Below, piece by piece: positions 1-9,167 of a stretch of 64,000 nt of DNA. The DNA is taken from positions 1 through 64,000 of the forward strand of contig NZ_JYOV01000005.1 in NCBI RefSeq assembly GCF_000963255.1, in the 5' to 3' direction. The first letter of the stretch is position 1, and each line of letters opens with the position of its first letter. The position numbers were made by a program, and so were the translations under genes. The notes below the pieces were generated by a model. The model did not search any database. It was not told the origin of the DNA and worked only from the letters and a program-made list of their open reading frames with translations. The stretch is from Streptococcus infantis (GTDB taxonomy: Bacteria > Bacillota > Bacilli > Lactobacillales > Streptococcaceae).

Positions 1-1525
1 TGGAATATCTACAGTTGGTGTGATGGTTGCTTTACCATCTGTTCCTGCTGTAGCTTCACCAATCTTGTTACCATCTTTGTCGAACAATTCAACCTTAGTA
101 CCTGGTTCTGCTGTCACTTCAACTGGTGTCTTAGTTCCTGCTTTACCTGTTAGGTCTGTATCTACAACTGGTGTGCTTGGTTTCGCTGGTGTTGCTGCTG
201 TAGCTACTTTTGGTGCACTTTCATCTGATGTTTGACCATCTTTTGTAGCTTTCGCTGTTACATTACCTGCTGGAATATCTACAGTTGGTGTGATGGTTGC
301 TTTACCATCTGTTCCTGCTGTAGCTTCACCAATCTTGTTACCATCTTTGTCGAACAATTCAACCTTAGTACCTGGTTCTGCTGTCACTTCAACTGGTGTC
401 TTAGTTCCTGCTTTACCTGTAAGGTCTGTATCTACAACTGGTGTGCTTGGTTTCGCTGGAGTTGCTGCTGTAGCTTCTTTTGGTGCGCTTGCATCTGATG
501 TTTGACCATCTTTTGTAGCTTTAGCTGTCACATTACCTTCTGGAATATCTACAGTTGGTGTGATTTTAGCTTTACCATTTTCATCAGCTACGCCTTCACC
601 AATCTTGTTACCATCTTTGTCGAACAATTCTACCTTAGTACCTGGTTCTGCTGTCACTTCAACTGGTGTCTTAGTTCCTGCTTTACCTGTAAGGTCTGTA
701 TCTACAACTGGTGTGCTTGGTTTAGCTGGTGTTGCTGCTGTAGCTTCTTTTGGTGCGCTTGCATCTGATGTTTGACCATCTTTTGTAGCTTTAGCTGTCA
801 CATTACCTTCTGGAATATCTACAGTTGGTGTGATTTTAGCTTTACCATTTTCATCAGCTACGCCTTCACCAATCTTGTTACCATCTTTGTCGAACAATTC
901 TACCTTAGTACCTGGTTCTGCTGTCACTTCAACTGGTGTCTTAGTTCCTGCTTTACCTGTAAGGTCTGTATCTACAACTGGTGTGCTTGGTTTCGCTGGT
1001 GTTGCTGCTGTAGCTTCTTTTGGTGCGCTTGCATCTGATGTTTGACCATCTTTTGTAGCTTTAGCTGTCACATTACCTTCTGGAATATCTACAGTTGGTG
1101 TGATTTTAGCTTTACCATTTTCATCAGCTACGCCTTCACCAATCTTGTTACCATCTTTGTCAAACAATTCTACCTTAGTACCTGGTTCTGCTGTCACTTC
1201 AACTGGTGTCTTAGTTCCTGCTTTACCTGTAAGGTCTGTATCTACAACTGGTGTGCTTGGTTTCGCTGGTGTTGCTGCTGTAGCTTCTTTTGGTGCGCTT
1301 GCATCTGATGTTTGACCATCTTTTGTAGCTTTAGCTGTCACATTACCTTCTGGAATATCTACAGTTGGTGTGATTTTAGCTTTACCATTTTCATCAGCTA
1401 CGCCTTCACCAATCTTGTTACCATCTTTGTCGAACAACTCAACTGTTGATCCTGGTTCTGCTGTCACTTCAACTGGGATCTTAGTGCCGGCTTTACCTGT
1501 TAGGTCTGTGTTCACAACTGGTTTC
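1..1525 (-). repeat. Tandem 270-bp (90-residue) Ig-like repeats
   Basis: Nearly identical units recur at exactly 270-bp offsets (for example 20, 290, 560, 830, 1100, 1370) inside the adhesin, and the array continues past the left edge. Each unit contains VEVTAEPGTKVELFDKDGNK and a PTVDIP motif, the pattern of bacterial Ig domains. The first-translated unit (about 1370-1525) is the most divergent. Two subtypes exist: GVADENGKAKITP in the units from about 545 to 1525, and ATAGTDGKATITP in the units below 545. Confidence 0.93.
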
Positions 1526-4500
1526 GCTGGTGCTGTGGTATCTTTGACTACAAAATCTGATAATGGTTTTTTATCTGTAGAACCGTCAGTGTATGTTACT
1601 ACAAGATTTCCAGCGTTATCTTTTTCTACTGATTTAATCTTAGTCTTAGCATCTTCAGCATCTACAGTTTTACCTTTTTTGTCTGCAAAGTTGGCATCAT
1701 CATTAGTTTGAGCATACTCAATTTGCAGTTTTTCTTTGATTTTATCTAACTCAGCGTCTGTTACCTTAGTTGGATCTGCTACTTCAACTTTATCAGCTGG
1801 AGCTGGAGTTGCTATATCGTATTTAGATGTTTGATTTTTAACTACAAATCGAACATATCCTGGTTTTTCTTTAGCGTTAGGATCTACATCTAGCGCTCTG
1901 TAATCAGTGTTTGAAAGTTCGCCATTGTTGTCTTTAGAAACGATAAAACTTGTCCACTCTTGACCAGCTTTAAGGTTTGTAGTACCAGTCATCTTGATAG
2001 TAGCTGATGTCTTATCTTCAGATACTGAACCTTCTCCAGTCACTGCGCCATTTTCAACTTTACCTGTTGTAAATCCATATTTATTCGCGTTATTCCATGA
2101 AACATCTCCAGGTCCACGTAGGTAAAGATCTTTAACTTCTTTTTCATCCGTACCTTTGAAAGTTAGATCAGTGTTTTCACCTGTATAAACATAGATTTGT
2201 TTATTAGCTTCATTTGAGTATGGAAGTTCAACTGTTGGAGCTACGTTTACAAATTCTGATAATGGTTTTTTATCTATAGAGCCATCTGTATAAGTTACTA
2301 CAAGATTTCCATTGTCATCTTTTGTGACTGATTGAATCTTATTAGTTTTATCAGCTGGTGTACCTTTTTTGCCTGCTAAGTTCGCATCATCGTTGTTTTT
2401 AGAGTACTCAAGTTGTACTTTTTCTTTGATTTTAGCTAGCTCAGCTTCTGTTACGTTAGCTGGATCTGCTACAGTAACTTTTTCGGTCGGAGTTGCAATA
2501 TCATATTTTTGATTTTGTGGCTTAAGCACGACACGGAATGCGCCTGGGTCAGTTGTAGTTGAGCCACCTGTGGCTTTATTCTCAATCAGTGCACCATCTG
2601 TATCAGTTGCAGTCGCATAACGCCATCCTAAAGGCAAACCAGCTGGATTTTCTCCCTTAGTTGCTGCAGTTAGTCTGTCTTGTGTCAAACCATCTGTCGC
2701 TGCCGGAGTACCTCTATAAGTAATGACTGCTGGTGCATCTGCTGTTGCGGGTGTTTCACTAGAGATAACATTTGCTTTAAAGCCATATTGAGTGTTGATG
2801 GTATCTGCTTCGCCAGCAACAGAACCAAAGTCCTTGTTACCTCCTTGTTTTACAGTAGCACTTGCAATTTTTCCGCTATCATCTTTGAACTTGATATCGA
2901 ATGAGTTTTCTTCCCCACCGTATACATAAACTTCTTTAGTATCTTTGTTTGAGTAAGGAATTTCTACTGTTGGAGCTACGTTTACAAACTCTGATAATGG
3001 TTTTTTATCTATTGAGCCATCTGTATAAGTTACTACAAGATTTCCATTGTCATCTTTTGTGACTGATTGAATCTTATTAGTTTTATCAGCTGTTGTACCT
3101 TTTTTGTCTGCTAAGTTAGCATCATCGTTGTTTTTAGAGTACTCAAGTTGTACTTTTTCTTTGATTTTAGCTAGCTCAGCTTCGGTTACGTTAGCTGGAT
3201 CTGCTACAGTAACTTTTTCGGTCGGAGTTGCAATATCATATTTTTGATTTTGTGGCTTAAGCACGACACGGAATGCACCTGGGTCAGTTGCAGTTGTGCC
3301 ACCTGTGGCTGTATTCTCAATCAGTGCACCATCTGTATCAGTTGCAGTCGCATAACGCCATCCTAAAGGCAAACCAGCTGGATTTTCTCCCTTAGTTGCT
3401 GCAGTTAGTCTGTCTTGTGTCAAACCATCTGTCGCTGCCGGAGTACCTCTATAAGTAATGACTGCTGGTGCATCTGCTGTTGCGGGTGTTTCAGCATTGA
3501 TAACATTTGCTTTAAATCCGTATTGAGTATTGATGGTATCTGCTTCGCCAGCAACAGAACCAAAGTCTTTGTTACCTCCTTGTTTTACAGTAGCACTTGC
3601 AATTTTTCCGCTATCATCTTTGAATTTGATATCGAATGAGCTTTCTTCCCCACCATATACATAAACTTCTTTAGTATCTTTATTTGAGTAAGGAATCTCT
3701 ACTGTTGGAGCTACGTTTACGAATTCTGATAATGGTTTTTTATCTATAGAGCCATCTGCATAGGTTACTACAAGATTTCCATCAGCATCTTTTGTGACTG
3801 ATTGAATCTTATTAGTTTTATCAGCTGTTGTACCTTTTTTGTCTGCTAAGTTCGCATCATCGTTGTTTTTAGAGTACTCAAGTTGTACTTTTTCTTTGAT
3901 TTTAGCTAGCTCAGCTTCGGTCACGTTAGCTGGATCTGCTACAGTAACTTTTTCGGTTGGAGTAGCAATATCATATTTTTGATTTTGTGGCTTAAGCACG
4001 ACACGGAATGCACCTGGATCAGTTGCAGTTGAGCCACCTGTGGCTTTATTTTCAATAAGGGCACCATCAGTATCAGTCGCAGTGGCATAACGCCAGCCTA
4101 AAACCAAACCATCTGGATTTTCGCCTTTAGTTGCTGCAGTTAGTCTATCTTGTGTCAAACCATCTGTCGCTGCTGGTGTACCTCTATAAGTAATAACTGC
4201 TGGTGCATCTGCTGTTGCTGGTGTTTCACTAGAGATAACATTTGCTTTAAATCCATATTGAGTGTTGATGGTATCTGCTTCGCCAGCAACAGAACCAAAG
4301 TCCTTGTTACCTCCTTGTTTTACAGTAGCACTTGCAATTTTTCCGCTATCATCTTTGAACTTGATATCGAATGAGTTTTCTTCCCCACCATATACATAAA
4401 CTTCTTTATCAGCTTTATTAGAGTACGGAATCTCTACTGTTGGAGCCTCGTTTTGACGTGCAGGATTTACAACTACAGTAACTTCAATCTCACCTGACTC

Positions 4501-6738
4501 TTTACCTTGGCTATCAACGGCTTTATACTTAACTGTGTAAGTGCCTTGGGTATTTGTATCAACTGTCTTAGTTGCTGTGTTACCATTTACTGAAACAACT
4601 TCAGCATGAACCTTATCACCTAGGGTTGCTTGAGCATCATCTTCTTTATCTGCTACTGTCACAAGAGATGCAAGGTCAAGTTGAGCACCTTGAGCAACAG
4701 TTTTTTCGTTTCCTTCAACTGCTGATGCAATAGTTGGTGCTTGGTTTTCTACTGAGCGTGGTTCCCATCCAGCCACACTTGAGAAACCACCTTCCACCAC
4801 GTTTGAGATAGATGATACTTCTGTACCAGCAATCTTATCAGCCATTGTAAGGACAATCGTATCTTCAAACTTACCATGTGCGTATGATTTTACAGTTGCC
4901 TTATCTGACTTCTGTGACACCCATGCAGCTGAGGCATTGTCACGTTTAACTGGAATCTCAACCGTTTGTCCTGCAGTATTTGTATAGCGCAAGTAAGCAA
5001 TCCCTGCATCGTGAGGAACCTTAAGAGTCACCTCTTTTTGCCCTGCAATAACAGCATCTTGATTAGTAGACAAGCTTGAAGGTTCAACTGTTGTCATACC
5101 GACAGATACCGGTACTGTACGGCGACTACTTTCAGTTCCGTTCACAGTTTGACTCACCTGTACTATTTGACGTGGTTTAATAGTTGTACCATCACCTTGG
5201 TTGTTGTTCAAGGCTGTTGGAAGCTCTCCTGTAGTCCAGTTTCCATCGTTGTCAACAGTGACATTGCCGATATTTTGTTCACGACCATCAATATAAAGTT
5301 TGATAGTTGCCCCTGGAGTTCCTGTACCTGAAAGAGTGCTTGAAGTCGAAGCTACTGTCTGAACAGGAACGTTGACAGAAGTATTGGTCAAGTTTGGAGT
5401 TACGCTTGGTGTTGCAACCTGACTAACCAAGTGCTTGTCGTACTTACCTGAGATCGCATTCCAGTTAAATCTTGGTAGGTTCCCTGATGATTCGACACCT
5501 GCAAGATAAGAAATTGTTTGTGATGGGTCTTCAACCACTGTACGGTAGCGAACAGTAAACTTGCGAACACCTGAGTAAATACTTGTTTGAAGGACGTAGA
5601 CCTTCTTGGAATTGCCCATAACACCACTCAAACCATCGACCTTATTATAGTCTTTAGATCCGGTAGAATTTTTCACACGCATCTCAAGTTTATTGCCATC
5701 GTCAATATACTGAACCCCTTCTGCGCGTGCTATTCCAGCACCAGACTCCTTATTTGCATCCTTCCAACCATATCGATTTATGTAGACACCGTCATAATCT
5801 GTAACAAAATTATAAGGATCCGATACGTTTTTAGGGATTGTGAAATACCAGTAGCCTCCTGGTTTATCATACTGGGCCTCATTAAAGGTCACAGTCCACT
5901 CAAGAACCGGGCGCCCCTGACCAGATGGGTCAGTAGGTACTGTTTTCCCATTGACAACCTCATAGTCATCTAGTTGTCTGTACTCGATCTTAGCACGTTG
6001 AGTTGGATCTCCACCATTTAACGTAGCCTGTCTATTTTGCCAGACATATTTAATATCTCTTCCTTCCATCGAACGATCTTGAGCACGTTCTTGTCCCGCC
6101 GCTCGACGGCTTCTTGACTTAGGTTGAGTGGCTGAAGTTTCTGTATTTTGGTCTGTTTCTTCAGCTTTTTCTTCTGAAGCCTCAGTCTTTTCCTCTGCTA
6201 CTTCAGCTTTTTCTTCTGTTACTACTGTTGCTACTTTTTCTTCTTTGGCAGCAAGTTGAGCTACTGCCTCTTTGAGACTAGCAACCGCTGCATCTACTTG
6301 ATCTTGACTAGCTTCTGCATTTGTCAAAACCTTTTGAGCCTGTTCAAGCGCTGTGTTTAAACGAGAAAGAGAATCTTCTGTTTTTCCTGTCTTGTCCAAG
6401 CCTTTCACTTCTTCAACCAACTGGGTCAAAGCTTCTTTGTTAACCACTTTGACTGTTGGTTTCTCTGCTACAACCGCCTCTTCAACTGCTACTGGTTGAG
6501 TTGCTACAGTAGCGGGCGCTTTATAATTCCCCACCTCTTCATCAGGGCTGGCCTTGCTATCTGAGTTGGTAGTGGTGGTTTCTACCTCCCCCTTACCAGC
6601 AACTGTATCCGCCTTAACTGTTGGAGTCACCAAAGTTGCCCCAACTGCAAAAACAAGCGAACAACCAAAAAGGAAGTGTTTTCCTTTTTTAATCATACGC
6701 CAATTCTTTTGAGTTGCATTTTTACGATTAAAATACAT
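1..6738 (-). CDS. Giant repeat-containing surface adhesin (partial; C-terminus beyond left edge)
   Basis: An open frame runs from ATG 6738 (AGGAGA upstream) to base 1 without a stop, giving 2246 visible residues. The N-terminus has a basic stretch then a hydrophobic core (KHFLFGCSLVFAVGATLV, about residues 21-38), a streptococcal surface-protein signal but not a YSIRK one. Residues about 95-165 are helical and FIVAR-like. An E/K-rich linker ends in RSRRAAG near 209. Residues about 215-430 form a non-repetitive adhesin-like domain, 457-515 an Ig-like module, and 660-763 a DUF5011/cadherin-like module. Three 245-residue repeats follow, then a shorter variant, then 90-residue bacterial Ig-like (Big_6-type) repeats to the edge. 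The wall anchor, presumably LPXTG, is not visible. Role in adhesion is inferred from architecture. Confidence 0.85.
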   Translation of the reverse strand, partial: MYFNRKNATQKNWRMIKKGKHFLFGCSLVFAVGATLVTPTVKADTVAGKGEVETTTTNSDSKASPDEEVGNYKAPATVATQPVAVEEAVVAEKPTVKVVNKEALTQLVEEVKGLDKTGKTEDSLSRLNTALEQAQKVLTNAEASQDQVDAAVASLKEAVAQLAAKEEKVATVVTEEKAEVAEEKTEASEEKAEETDQNTETSATQPKSRSRRAAGQERAQDRSMEGRDIKYVWQNRQATLNGGDPTQRAKIEYRQLDDYEVVNGKTVPTDPSGQGRPVLEWTVTFNEAQYDKPGGYWYFTIPKNVSDPYNFVTDYDGVYINRYGWKDANKESGAGIARAEGVQYIDDGNKLEMRVKNSTGSKDYNKVDGLSGVMGNSKKVYVLQTSIYSGVRKFTVRYRTVVEDPSQTISYLAGVESSGNLPRFNWNAISGKYDKHLVSQVATPSVTPNLTNTSVNVPVQTVASTSSTLSGTGTPGATIKLYIDGREQNIGNVTVDNDGNWTTGELPTALNNNQGDGTTIKPRQIVQVSQTVNGTESSRRTVPVSVGMTTVEPSSLSTNQDAVIAGQKEVTLKVPHDAGIAYLRYTNTAGQTVEIPVKRDNASAAWVSQKSDKATVKSYAHGKFEDTIVLTMADKIAGTEVSSISNVVEGGFSSVAGWEPRSVENQAPTIASAVEGNEKTVAQGAQLDLASLVTVADKEDDAQATLGDKVHAEVVSVNGNTATKTVDTNTQGTYTVKYKAVDSQGKESGEIEVTVVVNPARQNEAPTVEIPYSNKADKEVYVYGGEENSFDIKFKDDSGKIASATVKQGGNKDFGSVAGEADTINTQYGFKANVISSETPATADAPAVITYRGTPAATDGLTQDRLTAATKGENPDGLVLGWRYATATDTDGALIENKATGGSTATDPGAFRVVLKPQNQKYDIATPTEKVTVADPANVTEAELAKIKEKVQLEYSKNNDDANLADKKGTTADKTNKIQSVTKDADGNLVVTYADGSIDKKPLSEFVNVAPTVEIPYSNKDTKEVYVYGGEESSFDIKFKDDSGKIASATVKQGGNKDFGSVAGEADTINTQYGFKANVINAETPATADAPAVITYRGTPAATDGLTQDRLTAATKGENPAGLPLGWRYATATDTDGALIENTATGGTTATDPGAFRVVLKPQNQKYDIATPTEKVTVADPANVTEAELAKIKEKVQLEYSKNNDDANLADKKGTTADKTNKIQSVTKDDNGNLVVTYTDGSIDKKPLSEFVNVAPTVEIPYSNKDTKEVYVYGGEENSFDIKFKDDSGKIASATVKQGGNKDFGSVAGEADTINTQYGFKANVISSETPATADAPAVITYRGTPAATDGLTQDRLTAATKGENPAGLPLGWRYATATDTDGALIENKATGGSTTTDPGAFRVVLKPQNQKYDIATPTEKVTVADPANVTEAELAKIKEKVQLEYSKNNDDANLAGKKGTPADKTNKIQSVTKDDNGNLVVTYTDGSIDKKPLSEFVNVAPTVELPYSNEANKQIYVYTGENTDLTFKGTDEKEVKDLYLRGPGDVSWNNANKYGFTTGKVENGAVTGEGSVSEDKTSATIKMTGTTNLKAGQEWTSFIVSKDNNGELSNTDYRALDVDPNAKEKPGYVRFVVKNQTSKYDIATPAPADKVEVADPTKVTDAELDKIKEKLQIEYAQTNDDANFADKKGKTVDAEDAKTKIKSVEKDNAGNLVVTYTDGSTDKKPLSDFVVKDTTAPAKPVVNTDLTGKAGTKIPVEVTAEPGSTVELFDKDGNKIGEGVADENGKAKITPTVDIPEGNVTAKATKDGQTSDASAPKEATAATPAKPSTPVVDTDLTGKAGTKTPVEVTAEPGTKVELFDKDGNKIGEGVADENGKAKITPTVDIPEGNVTAKATKDGQTSDASAPKEATAATPAKPSTPVVDTDLTGKAGTKTPVEVTAEPGTKVELFDKDGNKIGEGVADENGKAKITPTVDIPEGNVTAKATKDGQTSDASAPKEATAATPAKPSTPVVDTDLTGKAGTKTPVEVTAEPGTKVELFDKDGNKIGEGVADENGKAKITPTVDIPEGNVTAKATKDGQTSDASAPKEATAATPAKPSTPVVDTDLTGKAGTKTPVEVTAEPGTKVELFDKDGNKIGEATAGTDGKATITPTVDIPAGNVTAKATKDGQTSDESAPKVATAATPAKPSTPVVDTDLTGKAGTKTPVEVTAEPGTKVELFDKDGNKIGEATAGTDGKATITPTVDIP
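2241..4445 (-). repeat. Three tandem 735-bp (245-residue) repeats
   Basis: Units lie at about 4445-3711, 3710-2976 and 2975-2241, each starting with APTVEIPYSN and ending with a GNLVVTYTDGS motif. They are highly similar in DNA and keep frame exactly. A fourth, shorter and diverged relative (about 2240-1550) shares the first and last portions but has a different middle (LYLRGPGDVSWNN). This looks like in-frame duplication of a domain pair. Confidence 0.92.
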
Positions 6739-6788
6739 GACATTGTCTCCTTTTATAAAATAAAAGCATGTTTTCTACATACACTATC

Positions 6789-6817
6789 ATTATACAACAC
6801 CCCCGATGTATAGTCAA
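6789..6817 (-). promoter_or_regulatory. Promoter of the giant adhesin
   Basis: On the minus strand TTGACT (6817-6812), a 17-nt spacer and TATAAT (6794-6789) form a near-consensus sigma-A promoter about 50 nt before the start codon. A run of 16 A (T on the plus strand, 6832-6847) lies 14 nt upstream of the -35, where an UP element would be. Confidence 0.75.
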
Positions 6818-6831
6818 TGAAAGGGTATTTA

Positions 6832-6847
6832 TTTTTTTTTTTTTTTT
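6832..6847. repeat. Homopolymer T16 (A16 on the adhesin strand)
   Basis: Sixteen consecutive T on the plus strand between the divergent adhesin and Mga-type regulator genes, just upstream of the adhesin -35 box. It is long enough to slip during replication. Confidence 0.9.
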
Positions 6848-6926
6848 GATTTTACTCTCTTTTTATACTAAAATTTTCTAAAGAAAATAATTCCGAGCAT
6901 AATCTTTATTCTTTTTATAAATCCTG

Positions 6927-6935
6927 TGATATAAT
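6927..6935 (+). promoter_or_regulatory. Extended -10 promoter of the Mga-family regulator
   Basis: TGATATAAT is a perfect extended -10. No good -35 is visible at the expected distance (about 6907-6912). The start codon lies 60 nt downstream after the Shine-Dalgarno AGGAGA. Confidence 0.6.
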
Positions 6936-6994
6936 AGAGGGTAATTGAAATTTATCCCGAATATTCATAAACAGTATAGTATAGGAGAAACTCA

Positions 6995-8464
6995 ATGAGA
7001 ACATTATTAACTCAAAAAGAACAACGGCAATTAAGGATTTTAGAATATTTATTTGAAAATCCAAGCTGGATTCATCTGGACCCTTTAGCAGAAGCTCTCG
7101 ATATCAACACTCGTATCATTAAAAGCGATATCAAGGAAATGCGTGATGTCCTCTCTTGCTTTGAAATTCAATCTTCAACCGCTGGTATCAGACTAGCTAA
7201 TAATGGCAATCTAGGTATTGAACGAATTTACCGCCACGTTTTACAAAATTCTTCTAACTTTCAGGTATTAAAAGCCTTCTTTTTATTAGAAGCACCGTTT
7301 ACCTACGAACATCTAGCCCAAACACTCGATGTTTCACTACCTGCACTTCGCAAGAAAGTCGCTGAGATTAACAGTGTCTTGCAAAACAATTACCGCTTCA
7401 AACTCAAGGTCACTCCAATCTCTATCATTGGTGATGAAAGAGACATCCGCTTCTTTTTCGCCCAGTACTTCCATGAAGCCTATGGTTACTTCAAATGGCC
7501 GTTTATTGATTCTAAGGAAGATATCGAAGGATTTGTTCGTTTCTTCCTAGATATAACAGGCTTCCCTGCCAACTATGCAAACCTATTTCAGATAGAAACA
7601 CTAGTCGCTGTTAATTTGCACCGTTTTAGAATTGGTGCTACTATTCAAACAGCAGGTGATTCTTCAAGTGTTCTCCCTTTATATGACCAACTCTCTGAAT
7701 TTAAGAACCAGCTTGAACCTCTGGCTAAGGGGCTGAACATTGAAATTAACCGTGACACTTTAGATCAACTGTTTTACTCTTATACCCAAGAAGGAATCTT
7801 CTTTACAGTTGAGGAATTCCTAGATGCACGATCAGTTGATAAACAAGTCAACCGATCTTACCACGCTGCCCGAGATGTCCTTGATAACTTAACACGTGAG
7901 TTTGGCGTTCAATTTTCAAATACAGATGAACTAGTCTGGCATTTGCACAACACCGCCCTTCTTGAACGTCAAGAAATCAACTCCGAATCCATCATTTCAC
8001 ACAACAAATCCTATGCTCTCAACAAAATTAAGAAATTTTTCCCTGAATTTTATGAAGCATCTGTTTTCGAAATGATGCGCTACAAGTCTAGCCTGGGACA
8101 AAAAGAACATGCCTATGCAGTTGTTCACCTTGTCTATACCCTTTTCACCCACGCTTCAGATTTGATGGAACAACTGTTAGAAGCTCATAGTAACATTCGT
8201 GTCCTTGTTTTGAGTGAGTTTGACTTTGCCCACCCTCATGCTTTAATCTCTCTTTATACATTCTACACCTCTAAAAATATCCAATTTGAAACTTGGGATA
8301 AGGAGACACTAGATGTTGATGAGATTATGAATGCTGGATATGATGCCATTTTAACAAACTTCGATATAGATGGACTAAAACATCCAAATCTAATCAATAT
8401 CGGTCGCATGTCCAATCTTCAGGTTATTAACCAACTGAACACTATCTCAATTGGTAAACTTTAA
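6995..8464 (+). CDS. Mga-family transcriptional regulator
   Basis: A 489-residue protein, the usual size for Mga/RofA/RALP regulators. Residues about 10-60 carry a winged helix (IHLDPLAEALDINTRIIKSD). A second HTH at about 105-130 (TYEHLAQTLDVSLPALRKKV) matches the Mga HTH domain. A PRD-like middle region and an EIIB-like C-terminal segment (RVLVLSEFD, then DAILTNFD) follow. Start ATG 6995 has AGGAGA 8 nt upstream. The family regulates surface-protein and sugar genes and may respond to PTS phosphorylation. It is divergent from the giant adhesin across 256 bp, so the adhesin is the likeliest target; this is inference. It may correspond to pneumococcal MgrA, but I cannot confirm orthology. Confidence 0.85.
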   Translation: MRTLLTQKEQRQLRILEYLFENPSWIHLDPLAEALDINTRIIKSDIKEMRDVLSCFEIQSSTAGIRLANNGNLGIERIYRHVLQNSSNFQVLKAFFLLEAPFTYEHLAQTLDVSLPALRKKVAEINSVLQNNYRFKLKVTPISIIGDERDIRFFFAQYFHEAYGYFKWPFIDSKEDIEGFVRFFLDITGFPANYANLFQIETLVAVNLHRFRIGATIQTAGDSSSVLPLYDQLSEFKNQLEPLAKGLNIEINRDTLDQLFYSYTQEGIFFTVEEFLDARSVDKQVNRSYHAARDVLDNLTREFGVQFSNTDELVWHLHNTALLERQEINSESIISHNKSYALNKIKKFFPEFYEASVFEMMRYKSSLGQKEHAYAVVHLVYTLFTHASDLMEQLLEAHSNIRVLVLSEFDFAHPHALISLYTFYTSKNIQFETWDKETLDVDEIMNAGYDAILTNFDIDGLKHPNLINIGRMSNLQVINQLNTISIGKL

Positions 8465-8531
8465 GAAAGTCTATTGAAGAATAGATTTGCTCAGACATTA
8501 GAATCTTATAGAACAATTCCCATAACCTATA

Positions 8532-8585
8532 AAAGCGAAGATACCATAACTCTAACTATCGAAATTCTGGTATCTTCGCTTTTTA
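8532..8585 (+). terminator. Intrinsic terminator of the Mga-family gene
   Basis: A perfect 15-bp stem, AAAGCGAAGATACCA with TGGTATCTTCGCTTT, followed by a T run, 68 nt after the stop codon. With flanking A and T runs it could also act on the facing strand. Confidence 0.85.
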
Positions 8586-8657
8586 CTATTTTGATTTTTA
8601 AAAAAGGAAATTTAGTGCTTTAAACCGAAAAGACTCTTTCTGCTACTTGTATAGTTT

Positions 8658-9095
8658 CTATTTCTCTATCCTTGCTTCGGCATCTGCCACTACTTGGGCA
8701 AGGCTGGTTTGGCTCAGCTCCTGCTCCATGGCGAGCTGAATCTTTTGTAATTTCTCATCTAAAACTCCATGGATATTTGCGCCAACTGGACAGGCTGGAT
8801 TGGGATTATCGTGAAAACTAAAGAGTTGACCAGTCTTTCCTAGACATTCAACTGCTTGGTAAACATCTAAAAGACTGATATCCTCTAGATTTTTGATAAT
8901 TGCCGCTCCACCAGTTCCACGCGCAACTGAAATCAACTCAGCTTTTTTCAGTTGAGACAAGGTCTTACGGATAATGACAGGATTAACTCCAACGCTACTA
9001 GCAAGAAAATCACTAGTCACCTTACTTTCTTTCCCTTTTAAGGCTATGATAATCAACATATGGGTCGCGATGGTAAATCGACTTGAAATTTGCAT
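8658..9095 (-). CDS. Rrf2-family transcriptional regulator (YwnA-like)
   Basis: A 145-residue protein with the Rrf2 winged helix at residues about 1-70 (SRFTIATHMLIIIA, VGVNPVIIRKTLSQLKKA, then the ARGTGGAA wing). The C-terminal part has NPNPACPVG, as in Bacillus YwnA-type members. The three-cysteine cluster of IscR/NsrR is absent, with only one Cys in that loop, so an Fe-S cofactor is doubtful. Shine-Dalgarno AGGAGA precedes ATG 9095. It is transcribed alone. Target unknown; autoregulation is common in the family. Confidence 0.88.
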   Translation of the reverse strand: MQISSRFTIATHMLIIIALKGKESKVTSDFLASSVGVNPVIIRKTLSQLKKAELISVARGTGGAAIIKNLEDISLLDVYQAVECLGKTGQLFSFHDNPNPACPVGANIHGVLDEKLQKIQLAMEQELSQTSLAQVVADAEARIEK

Positions 9096-9139
9096 AAGGT
9101 TCTCCTTTTTCTATTAGACTAGTTCGTTTTTTTATATTT

Positions 9140-9167
9140 ATTATATCTCTTGTAGTTGTAATGTCAA
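9140..9167 (-). promoter_or_regulatory. Promoter of the Rrf2-family gene
   Basis: Minus strand TTGACA (9167-9162), a 16-nt spacer and TATAAT (9145-9140), close to consensus. The -35 overlaps the TGA stop codon (9166-9164) of the upstream phosphoesterase gene. A short palindrome ACTAGT lies in the leader near 9118-9123, a possible operator half. Confidence 0.75.

Noticed and set aside
1-1525. Regular repeats as a possible CRISPR array
   Set aside because: Units are 270 bp, contiguous, in frame and coding; there are no unique spacers between short repeats.
20-1711. Plus-strand open frames of 71, 88 and 113 codons repeating every 270 bp
   Set aside because: They are antisense shadows of the adhesin repeats, with the same periodicity and no ribosome-binding sites. 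The minus frame is open over more than 6.7 kb with sensible domains.
2680-4374. Cys-rich 74-codon plus-strand frames repeating every 735 bp, superficially like small secreted peptides
   Set aside because: They are antisense to the 245-residue adhesin repeats and have no start signals.
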